In this document: positions 35,401 through 47,400 of the stretch, one piece after another
Numbering within the stretch: the stretch's first letter is position 1
Layout: the number at the start of each line of letters is the position of its first letter
DNA from: Pisaster brevispinus
Lineage: Eukaryota; Echinodermata; Asteroidea; Forcipulatida; Asteriidae
Assembly: GCA_023634235.1 (NCBI GenBank)
Contig: JAMKCF010000001.1
Span: forward strand, 32,855,272 to 32,919,271
Direction: 5' to 3'
Length of the DNA stretch: 64,000 nucleotides
Program-made: the position numbers and the translations under genes
Notes under the pieces: generated by a model
Seen by the model: the letters and a program-made list of their open reading frames with translations, nothing else
Database searches by the model: none
Told to the model about the DNA's origin: nothing

Positions 35401-38400
35401 GAAAACCTAAAAGTTGTGCTCCAGATTGCACATTAGGGCGTTTAAAACCAAGATAAACACCAAGTAGAAACCATTCCGAAAGCGTTGTTTCAGTTTAGCG
35501 TGCTTCGGTCAAACATCAGCTCAAATTTGGGTCCAGAATGCACCGCAGTTTTGAAAAAATCTGGGGAGAATCCTGGTTGGCTGCAGATTGTGCCACAACA
35601 CCTTGTAAACCCTAACATGGTGCAACATGGGTCTTTAACAACATTATGGGTCTTACATTTCAAACATGTAGCTCTGCATACCTTGTAGGAAGAAGTAATG
35701 AGCGCGGTGAGATAAAGCACAGTTATAAGAACTGTATTATTGATGCCCCTTGAAAAGTTTTTCGCAGACTTGAAGATTTGTCAATAGAAGTGCTCTTTGC
35801 AAAGTGTAAATAGCCTTGCCCTCTCAAAGGTGAAATCCTGGCCTGGTCCATGTATCATCCCCAAAAGTCTTCAACTCCATTTAGCGACTGGTCGTTTTTT
35901 ATCAACGCAAGTTGACTGGGTACTTATTTTATTATTCCCTATGTCTTGGCTTGAAGGTTGCTGAGGAGAACGACGAGGCAGCCACACAGCCCGAAGAAGA
36001 TGCAGCTGAGCCCGAGATAGTCATCGCCATGGCTGCAGCAGTGGTGGAGTCGACTCCGGAACCATTCAGAGACTCAAGCCCCGAGAGAGATTCCTCACCA
36101 GAAAGGGTAAGAACCAAGAAATAAAGAACCAAGAACCAAGATTAAAGGAGGGAACCAGTGCATCAGGGGATGTCTCGTCGAGTTGTGTACTGTTAAACAA
36201 AACATTGCTATTAAGTAACCTGGGAATAAAGGGTGGGTGACGAGGTCGTAAACGGCTTTTTAAGACTGGCAGGGTCATGGCCATGCGATATAAGGGCCGA
36301 GCCGTACTAACAGGGTCCTGGCCATGCGATAAAGGACCGAGAAGAACCGCAGGGTCATGAGTATGCAATAAAGAACCGAGCTGAAGACATTTGTAATTTT
36401 ACCCACTTTCTTTAGGACTTTTGGCTCGTCTATTGTTAAATGAGTGCACCGCAAAACGGAATTTGACCTTGCATCCCACCTTTTAGGGCCGCACTGTGAG
36501 CAGAAAACTTCTGCTTACAGGCGTTGTGACATTTGCCCCATTGCTACTTGAATATTTCTCCAACCGATTATTGTGGATTGGTGTTATGTGCGCTTAGCCA
36601 ATGTGCTTAATTGCTAAGCACGGTTTTGCCCTTTACTTTTTCCATGACTGGACAGCAGGACCAGTTCACTTGGCATTTCACTAGATTGTCAGCTTTTATC
36701 ACTAGTCCATCAGCTTTTATCACTAGTCCGTACTTTACGTTAAATAGGTGTGCGTTTCAACACTAGCCAGCCGGACTACTTATAGGGAAGTTTGACTGGT
36801 CTGCAGGTCGGCCCTTCTATGGCAAAACAACCCAACTCAAAAAATGTTTGTTTTTTTACATCAGATCATTTCTGGGTAAATTGAGGGTGCTTTTCCCTTT
36901 TCAAAGTTTTTTCTTAAGCAGTGCCGTGACATTGGGCCAAGCTTTGCTTCGTGGAAAATACTCTAATGCTCACAGCCGCCCTCTCTTGCTGTTTTTTTTT
37001 TTTTTTTGACCACCTGAAAGTTTGCTTTATTCTTTCGAGCTGAAGCAAGATTCTTGTTTAACATTCTTGATCTTCCAGTGGAGTTGGTCTATGCTTTTTA
37101 TTATTATATTTTAAGCAGACATGTTTTCTAAAATAAGCCCTTTTCATGCTGTATCGCTTATCCTTTGGGAAAACAACCCAGGGGAGGCCCCAGTAGTTTT
37201 TTACCCCCTGCTTACCCCGGCGCACTTTCAAACTGTCCCCACCTAGGTCCCTATTCCATGGGGTTCCAGTTGCACATTTCAAGAACACCTCTGGGTTTTC
37301 TGCTTACCCCTACTCCAGAGCAGGGGTGGCTATTCCCCGGGGTAGATCAGGGGTAAAGCGATCCAAGTGTGAAAGGGTTAGCCGTTAATCCCTGGGGTTG
37401 CCCCTGGGGAATAGAGTAGTGTGAACAGGGCTATATTCTTTTTTAGGGGGAATGCTTAAGATGTATATTTGCCATCATTAATGCTACAAGATGTTTTAAC
37501 CCCCCTTATGTTAACCCAGGTGGAGGAAGCAGAGCTCATAACAGTACCCCCATCAGAATCAGAGGCCGATACCCAAATAGAACCAAACAATGAGACCCAG
37601 GTCTCCGTTGAAACAGAACCCGTCGTTGACCCAGAACCCATTGTTGCCCCGGAACCCATTGTTGACCCAGAACCCATTGTTGCCCCGGAACCCGTTGTTG
37701 ACCAAGAACCCATTAGAGACCCCGAGGTAACTCCCCCAGAAGAGCACGAACCCGAAACCAAACTAGAACCCGAACCCTCCGTGGAACCAGAACCAGAAAC
37801 TGAAACAGCACAGGAACCCCCTTCAGAACCGGAACCCACCCCAGAACCAGACCAAGAGCAGGAACAGGAACCCCCAGCCGACCCTGTTATCGTTCCTGAA
37901 CCGATCGCTGATGTAGGTTTTACAAAATCTATTCCCGTTGCTACTAACAAGCTGTCATGGTTAATGAGATGTTTTAACTCTCCTGTTTGATTCATCATGT
38001 GACTAATAAAAACTTCTCTCTACAAATTCACTCAAATTGCATGATTTAACTCTTCCTTCCCCTTAAAAAAATGGTTCACCCTTCGTGTCTTCTGTTAAGC
38101 TACAGTATAAAGGCTACAAATAAGAATGAGCTGACGATAGCGAAAGTTTTTCAGTTTGCCTGAAATAAATACACTTCTCTGGAGACTTTTTGTTGTTGTG
38201 TATGCGCATGTCAAGTTATCTCAAGCCATTTCATCCAACAAGATTTTCTGAAACGTCCCTACAAATTACATTTCTTGTAGACGTGTGTCAGGCCTGGAGA
38301 GGGCAGGGCCATTTTCATTTTGCAAAGGGCACTTCTATTGGAAAATCTTAAAGTCTGTGAAAAACTGTTGAAGGGGCACCAAGGCTATTGATCAGGGCAA

Positions 38401-41400
38401 CAGAGGCCATGGTCCCAATGGCCGGCTGTTTTCAGTCCCGCAATAAGTACAGCATACAATCCATAAACCCAAAAGCTCAACATATAATGTACTAGCACAA
38501 GTCTATCCTTCTACTGTAAATAGTCATTGTTTTAAAAGGTACACTAAGTTTTGTCTTTAATGACAAATAATATTAATTTTATTTATTTTTTATTTTTTTA
38601 TTCATTGATTTATACTTCTTCTTTTTTTTCTTTTTTTTGGGGGGAGTGGTTTTCAGACCATTTTGTGATAATCAAATTCTTCAAATGAAAAGGTCATCAG
38701 TTTTTGTTCACTGCAAGATCCGTCCAGTTCCATGTACAAACAAAATTCCCATCATCTCGGAAATGCTGAATTCATGGGTCAAATGAAGTGAGACAAGACT
38801 AGGAATGCCCCCCCCCCCCTCCTACATGTAATCAGTTGGCCTAGTTTGCAATGTTTGTTTTTCACCAACTCCCAACTCCAGGGAAATCCGGAAGGCTGGA
38901 TTCCGCGTAATTTCCAGGACATGAAAATGTCATGATTCAGTCCAAAGCCATTATGTAGGTTTTTTTTTAAAGTTGGATTTTTCGTATTCATGGTTGAGTT
39001 TTTGAGTTATTGTACTTCATGTGTACTTTGTGAACTAAATACCATGATTGGGGGGGGGGGGGGGTGTCCAGGGAGTTCTAGGGGGAAGTTAATTGCGATC
39101 AAATTGGCTGAGCTTTCTCCTGTCTGTTTGTTTCCCAGTTTGCACAATTCTTCTCTTCATGTGAATACAGTTGTATAGTAATCCACATTTACACGTTGAA
39201 CGATTGACATGTTTTCTTTTTCAACCCCACTGCTACCTCCTACATGTACCACCACCCCAGTTGTTCCCTCCCCTAACCCTAGCCTTCAATCCACTCTTAC
39301 CCTACCCCATCCACCCTCTCCATTGTACCCCCACTCCACCTTCCCTCATCCTCCTCCTCTTTACCTCCTTCCACCATACTCATCCCCAAGTCAACATTCT
39401 TAACTATTTTTACCTTTGAAGAATGATACTGACAGGCACTTTTTCATTCAATATGAGCAGAAACGGTATCTAAAATACCCATTGATGATTATGGTCACTT
39501 GGGCCATAAACGAGTGAAAAGTGGCGGTCTGATTTGCGTAGTTCCTCACCCGTTTCCCAGTTCCCTGAGTTCTTGAAAGAGCTCAGGCTCAGTTTCATAG
39601 AGCTGCTTAAGCACAAAATTATGCTAAGCACAATCAAATTTTGCTTACCAGAATAAGGTTACCAGCCAAACTACCATGTCATGTGTACAATTTGTGACTG
39701 GTATCCTGCTCATTTCTGCTTAGCAGGAAATTGTTAAGCAATATTTTCTGCTTAAGCAGCTCTATGAAATTGGTCCAGGTTATGCTGACAAGGAAAAAGG
39801 TCACCAGCTTAAATTCCATTTCATGTGTAGCATCTGTGGCTGGTGTCCTGCTTTCAGTGTTGCTCTGCTAAAAAAAACTAAAAAAAACAATATTTTCAGC
39901 TGAAGTAGCTCTGTGAAATTCAGCCCTGTTTCCCAAATTGTCTGGTAGAATAACGATGCATGAAATCACCAACTGTCCCATTTTCCTTTTTGATACTCAA
40001 CTTCTTGCAGGGTTTTTATTAATTAACAACGACCTGCAGTGATTCACCTTTAACCTTTGACCCATTTCCTTTCGTGGATTGAGGATAGTCCACTGTGTGC
40101 ACACTAAGCTCTTGTTTACAAATTGACTAATCCCCTTTGCACCTGTTCTTTATACAAGACTACATGTGTTTGTGTACTCAATGAATTTTAGAGTAAACAG
40201 CATTGGATTGTGGAAGCTTATAGTAAGACCACTTTACACCAGAGGTGCTTGTAAGGTGTTAAAGGTAGCGTCCTAGTTTGGTAAATACTCCAAAAATTTG
40301 TGGCCATTAAAACTTACTTGGTGAGAAGCACTGCAGCTGTTGATAGTATAAACTATTTTGAGAAAGGATCCCCCTAGAAGTAATAATATGGTTTGGATAA
40401 TTTTTCACCCCAAAACGTTTGAATCTGAGAAAAGATTCATGCTTGAATCCTTTCTCATGTTTCTAAAGGGTGGTGTCCGTTTGTGAATGCTGCAGCCAGA
40501 GGTGCGGTCGGTACCCACTGTCGCCCCGCTATAACGTGGATCGATTCAATGTTCGTGTGAAAATACTGTGACAGTCTTTTGCTGTTTTCTCAGCAAGTAC
40601 ACACTGTATTCAGCTGAAACTTTAAAGCGCATGCAGCTTTGTGTTGTATCTTTCTTTAGATTTTTGCCTTTAACTCTGCATTACGTTGACAAAAACCAAT
40701 CTAGGACCCTTACCTTTAAGAGCAAACACAACGTTGTGTAAACATTCTTCAACCAACTTTGAAGAAAACTGCTTTTGCAGCAGCGTGGGAGTCTGGCCAG
40801 CTTTTTGGGCAAGGAGAAAAATCCTGATCAAAATACATAATTTCCAGAACATGGTCCAACTTCAAAAAGCTGTTCAAGCAGAAAATGGTGCTTAGCAAAT
40901 TTTGCTGCTAAGCAGATTATAGTAGGGAACCGGTCATGTCCTATTTACATTACATTGTATTTCAGCTGGTAGCCTGTTTCTGCTCAGCAAGATTTTTCCT
41001 CTGCTAAAACAATGTTGTCGTGCTTACAGCTTTATGAAATTAGGCCCATCTGAAACAAGCACGCACATTTTGCCGAGTGTTGACAATTCTTGCTTTTCAG
41101 CAGAAACGGGTAACCAGCCAAAAATGAATTGCAATGCACATTGCGTACGTGACTGGTCCCCCTACAAATGTAGATCCATTTAAAATCAGTCTCATATCCC
41201 CCCTACATGTATCTCCCACCCCCCTCCCCAAACCTCTCCATCACAAAAGCTTGTTTCATCAAAATGTCACGGCGAGCTTGATTGTTTTCATCTGGATGAC
41301 AGTTGTACACTGTACAAACTTCCAAGATCAGTTTTTGCAAGGGTGAGGCGCACTTTTTGTACACACAGAGGTAATATATGCACGCTACATGTATGTGCTA

Positions 41401-44400
41401 TCCAGCCGGGCGTGACGACCACATTTGGCACAGAGAAGAAATTATCATTATTTGCCATGGGCACACACCCTGTGTTTACATGTACCTGTGTGTACATTTA
41501 TAAATGAATTGGCAGAAACAACACGACTTTGAAGTGTCTATTCTGGATTCGATTTTGATACATCTACATTAGCTCACCTCGGTGCAATCTTGGGGTTATG
41601 GGGATGGGGGTATATTTTGACACCCTATTTTGACCTGAATTTCCTTTCTTTATTCATAAACATAAAACTTTAAAAGTGATCAGCATTTGATCTACTTCTT
41701 TAAAGTGTTAAGGCCGAGTCACACTGCGGCGATAACGAAAAACGATAACAATCACGACGCAAAGAGAACGCATTCTATTGGTTGAATTACTCCACGCAGA
41801 ATACGCACACGCTCATTCAACCAATAGAATGCGTTCTCTTTGCGTCGTTAATCGTTATCGCTGCAGTGGGACCGGGCCTTAATACAGGATTGGTAGAGCT
41901 GACAAAATAGTCACAGACAGTGTTCATGTTCCGTGGCATCATATACATGAAATAACAAACCTGTGATAACTTGGGCTGAATCCGTTGTGGGAGTCGGGAG
42001 AAAATAGTGTAGAAAAACCACGCACAGTTTTTCAGCCTGTAAACACATTGTCCTTAATTTGGGTTGTAACCACCGAAATCAGCTGTTGCATTTTCTAGGT
42101 TTTCAGATACAGTTTTCTCGAATATGACCTCATTTCAGAAGGAATTATTCCACAGAAAAAAATGGTTCTAGTATGAACTTTAAGATCAGTAAGCTTTCAG
42201 ACTAAAATTTAACAATAATGTTTTACATCCTTGCATGTACCAATCCTGTATAATACATTTTATTTACAGCATGCCCAGTTTCCAATTTATTCCAGTTTCC
42301 AGGTGAACATTATGTATACTTGTACATGTCACGTCGCCTACGTACATGATATCACTTGTTAACAACTGGTGATCTCACAAATGTTTACTTGCTTACAATA
42401 AACAACATCACACATGACATCACTTGTGTACAAAATGTGCCTCACATACTTGTACAAAATTATTTTAAAATATCACTTTTGTATAGGTTTTTCCAGCCAT
42501 TTTTGGCAAAAAAACAGAAACAAAACAAAACCAGTTTATTTTACCTGTGATGCAGCAGTCAGTGTACATATGTCATGAATATTGCAAAATGCTACACTGC
42601 ACGAGACGTATCAAAAACATGTTTTTGCCGAATGCAAAAATCTTTTCACAAATTCAGCCCCCGCTTATTACAATTTCATTTTGCTGTTATTTTAACAAGC
42701 TCTTTACATGGACATTGTCCCGTACAGCAAGAAATTCTTTTAAAAAACAAATTGTAAGTAAACTACAGAAAGGTTATCCCGCACAACGAAATGCACCTGT
42801 AAATGCCAAACACTCTACTGATAACAGGTGTTTGCCAGGCATTTGTGTACCATCCTCAATCCAATTAATCTAGTTCCTGACCACTCAAAAGTCTAAACTC
42901 GGGAATGAAATTTTAGAGGTTAATTTTAATTTGATTGGCATTTTATAACCTTCTATTTGTAAGGTCAGTTTTGCCCATCCTCCTGAATGGATCTACTGTA
43001 CTTCAGATAAATTGACGCAGCGTGCATGAAGGTTGTGCTTTGAGTGGTTGCCTTAAACGCAAATATTATTAGGAAGGCCTGATGCTTTGTTCTTGAGAGG
43101 GTAGGGGCACCAAGGCGATTTCTCCTTGGTTAAGGGCACCCCTATGAGGAAAGTGTAGCCAGATGCCGGTTAAATCTCCTGAGGACCAGTCAAAATTTAC
43201 TGCAAGTGGTCCGGCTGGCTAGCTCAGTGTTGGCAAACATACCATTTACTATGAAGTATGGACCAGTGAAAAAGCTGGGGGACCAGTGAAATGACAAGCT
43301 GACTGGTCCTGCTGGCTCGTCACTGAAAAAATTTATGGGCAAACCTTGTACATGTATACATATTGGAACGTTTCGAAGGGTACCAGGCAATGACCAGGGA
43401 CATGCAGGCAATTTCCTCCATTGCCTCCATGGAGTATCAGGCCTGAATAAGGAACATTTCAAGGGGCACCAAGGCAAATACCAGGGGCATGGAGGCAATT
43501 GCCTCTGTTGCCTCAGTGAAGTATCAGGCCTGAAACTGGAACATGTCAAGGGGCACCAGGCAGTGACCAGGGGCATGGAGGCAATTGCCTCTGTTGCCTC
43601 AATGAAGTATCAGGCCTGAAACTGGAACATTTCAAGGGGCACCAGGCAATGACCAGGGGCATGGAGGCAATTGCTTCTGTTGCCTCAATGAAGTATCAGG
43701 CCTGAAACTGGAACATCTCAAGGGGCACCAAGGCAATGATCAGGGGCATGGAGGCAATTGCCTCTGTTGCCTCAGTGAAGTATCAGGCCTGAAACTGGAA
43801 CATGTCAAGGGGCACCAAGGCAATGACCAGGGGCATGGAGGCAATTTGTTGCCTCCATGAAGTATCAGGCCTGAAACTGGACCATTTCAAGGGGCACCAA
43901 GGCAATGACCAGGGGCATGGAGGCAATTTCCTCCATTGCCTCAATGAAGTATCAGGCCTGAAACTGGAACATTTCAAGGGGCACCAAGGCAAAGACCAGG
44001 GGCATGGAGGCAATTGCCTCTGTTGCCTCTGTGAAGTATCAGGCCTGAAACTGGAACATGTCAAGGGGCACCAAGGCAATGACCAGGGGCATGGAGGCAA
44101 TTTGTTGCCTCCATGAAGTATCAGGCCTGAAACTGGACCATTTCAAGGGGCACCAAGGCAATGACCAGGGGCATGGAGGCAATTGCCTCCGTTGCCTCAA
44201 TGAAGTATCAGGCCTGAAACTGGACCATTTCAAGGGGCACCAAGGCAAAGACCAGGGGCATGGAGGCAATTGCCTCTGTTGCCTCTATGAAGTATCAGGC
44301 CTGAAACTGGACCATTTCAAGGGGCACCAAGGCAATGACCAGGGGCATGGAGGCAATTGCCTCCGTTGCCTCAATGAAGTATCAGGCCTGTATGCGATTC

Positions 44401-47400
44401 TGTTGTACGTACTTGTTGTGCTACATGACCAAGCTCACAGTGTTGGTAGATTTGTGCATGAAGACTTTTATCCCAAGCATGCCAAGAGGTTTGTCATATC
44501 AGCAGTTATCTGTTTGCCAGTAGTGTGGTTTGCCTATGCTGTACCCTATCTTGATTCAAAGAGAGTACGCTTGTACCCCAGGCTCTTTCACATCTGATGG
44601 ATTTCACCTGATTGAGGGTAGGGTTAAGTGAGATAACCCCAGGGTTATCTTAATCCCCTTTCACACTAAAAGTTTATCCTGGGAAATGAGCTTTACACAC
44701 CACTGTACTAATAGAAATGTTTGTAACTAACAGTGTGTTAAATTCTCCCACCCCCCACATACACCCCGTCACCCCAAACCCCACCCCTCGCCTCCCCCAC
44801 ACACCCTGTCAAACCAAACAATACCCCTCCCCTCCTCAACCCCCTACACCCACCCCTGTCGCCCCAAACGCCATCCACTCCCCTCCCCACTCCATAAAAA
44901 TGTATCATCTGGACACAGGAAACTGTTACAATAATGTATTTCTTCCTTTTTAATGACAGAATAATACATTTTTCAGCCTGGATGTTAATTTGTCCGTTTT
45001 ACTTTTTCTTGTTTGCCGTGTAGGAATCATCGCCAGAACCAGAACCAGAGCCTGAGAGAGAACCAACACCAGAGCCGGTAGGTTTCTAAAGAACTTCTTT
45101 GTCAATCGACAGCAAATTTGGGTCACCTGCTTCTTCCAAACACTGCTCTTCCAAATTCTGGTCAGAAATTTGGGTTTCCGGTCATCCAGGGAAAACTATG
45201 TTTTTGGAGTAGTTTGACGCTTTCGTGTACAGGGAGTGTTTTCTTACCATGACCCCTCCCCCCCCCCCCCAGAAAAAAATTTAAAATAAATAAATAGACA
45301 AATGAATGAATAAGTAAAAAGAGTTCCACAAAAATGCTGATCCACCCCCCCCCCCTCCCCTTTAAAAAAAAAAAAAATAAAAAAAGGGTTCCACAAAAAA
45401 TGTAAACTTTGTGGAGGTGGATTGCGGTCGCTGATTTTTGATTTATTTATTTATTTATTTTCTTCAATGCATGACTTCATAACATCAAAGCACCGGATGA
45501 ATAGACGTGGGATTATAGATGAGAAAGGATTAGGGGGGATTAGGTTGAACTACAATGTGGATTGGATTAACTCTAGAGGGAGTTTCCGTAATGCTTTGTG
45601 TGGGAATTCAGATTTGTGCAATGTGTTCCTCGAGGGAAAAAAAGATTAACTAATCCTTGTGAGGCGTAAACATCTTCATGAGAAGAAGACTATTTTTATC
45701 AAACGATAAGAGTGAATCAACCTCTTCTGAGAATAGCAAGGGTACTGACAAGTAATTTTTTACAGCGACCTTTTCAGTAGATTTGTGACTGGTATCCTGC
45801 TCATTTCTGCTTAGCAGGAAATTGTTAAGCATTATTTTCTGCTTAAGCAGCTCTTGACATTGAGCCCTGATCATGGTCCAGCTCACTGAATATTCTGTGC
45901 TTATCAAGTCCAGTGAAGCACATAATTCTATGGGTCGTAAGAGCTGAATTTCCCCTTAAGCAGAAATGTTTATCTTTTCCTCTTGGGAGTCCTCTTTATG
46001 GCCTGATTCTGTAGAAAACTGAAAGGAAAAACTTTACCAAGTTTTGTGCGCAAGGCAGTTGTGTTGGGATACCTGCAGTCGATTTCACGAAACGCTTGGA
46101 TTAATCCCATCTCGAGTGAGGACGAGTAACTAGTCCTAACTTAGGATTAATCTTAAGGTTTACATGTTACAGTGCAAGGCTGGGACTCGTCCTAAGTCCT
46201 AAGATTAATCCTAAGTTAGGAAGAGTTTGGTGAAATCGACGGCTGAATCATTCTATGTTGATAATTACTTGAGCACCATACATTTGTAAGCCCTGATTCC
46301 CCCTTCTCATCTATAAGAGCAAATGAACTCAGTTTTGGCGGGAAATGTCTTGGTTTGGCATGGAGTGTCACGTATCACCAATAAATATTTTCTTTTCTGT
46401 CGTGCTTCATTAATTTAGCCGTCACTGTCGGGGGTGTAGTCATTAGAAGAATTCGTTCCCTTGCTATTTGTTTTTTTATGGACCATTAATTGTACATTAC
46501 TTAGGTACAACGTACAGTGTGTGTATAGTTATGTACATGTACATTTAGAGCATGAATTGTGAAAGTGTTGTTGCATGATTAAATTTTGTAGGAACCAGAG
46601 CCAGAACCAGAACCTGTGGTGGAACCAGAACCAATGCCGGTAAGAAGTCACCCTATCCCTCTCTTAGGTCACAAGTCATAGGTCACAGGTCATATGTAAA
46701 AATAGAGTTTAATTCAATCCTTATGTTTAATGGAAGAGAACAAGGTTGGTACGTCATCTTTAACCTTTACCTCATCTGTAATCTGTAATCATTTTAGGTT
46801 TGGATATTTAGTGACCACCCAGTACACCAAACGTCATCATGTTTTGCAAGTTTTTAGAAAGCAACTCATTTTAGAAAGCAACTCATGAAAGACAATATTA
46901 TCATCATCAAGTTGTGAAGTTTCTTTTCTGAATATGGTACATTTATCAAACTATCACCAATTTTATTGTTGAGATGCTTACCTTACTTTATGAATGCCGG
47001 TGTTGTAGCATCCATTTTATAACTCGCATGATAATTCTGTAGGAACCAGAACCAGAACCAGAACCTGAACCTGTGGTAGAACCGGAACCAGAACCAGAAC
47101 CGGTAAGAAGTCCACCCGTCATAACTAATCGGGAGGATCATACTTGTACATTGTAGTTTATAGCTCTATAATTACTCTAACTTGTACCAACTTTTCATTT
47201 CTTACGTGAAAACACCGTGTACGGTAGTTTTCAGTGTGTTAAGGGGCTAATAGAATAGGGACGGTTGAATGTTGCGGAAACTTAAAGAGCAAGGGAAATG
47301 CCAAATTCAATTTTGTGATGTCCTCAATTTCCAATAGAGAGAGTCCTCATGTGACTGGGGAAAAAATTACAAGTCTCTAGCCTCAGTACACAGCAAAGTA

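Larger units (their letters stand above)
33709..35956. other. Intron 2 of the NHERF-like gene (2.2 kb)
   Basis: Includes a family D foldback (34837-34987), a SINE split by another repeat (35044-35700) and a 'caaggcc' element (35743-35840). The stretch 33750-34830 shows nothing I can name. Confidence 0.75.
37913..45023. other. Intron 4 of the NHERF-like gene (7.1 kb)
   Basis: Contains the large ~87-bp array (43363-44395), two family A foldbacks, a 170-bp foldback (41710-41880), pyrimidine-rich tracts at 39230-39400 and 44740-44900, and C or G homopolymers (38808, 39050). No exon is recognised. Confidence 0.75.
45078..46591. other. Intron 5 of the NHERF-like gene (1.5 kb)
   Basis: Holds C- and A-homopolymer tracts (45255-45385), half a family A foldback (45781-45868) and a family C foldback (46079-46241). 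The rest appears unique. Confidence 0.75.

Noticed and set aside
37456..37998. 180-codon Gly/Ser-rich minus-strand frame
   Set aside because: Antisense of the Glu-Pro exon 4; the composition follows from the complementary repeats.
39230..39403. Pro-rich frames in a C-rich tract
   Set aside because: Low-complexity pyrimidine strand in an intron; no splice sites linking it in frame.
44058..44597. 179-codon open frame with repeated [20 protein letters not shown] units
   Set aside because: It is the ~87-bp array read in a frame that stays open because the unit is near 29 codons. Similar frames exist on the other strand and the last part is unrelated.
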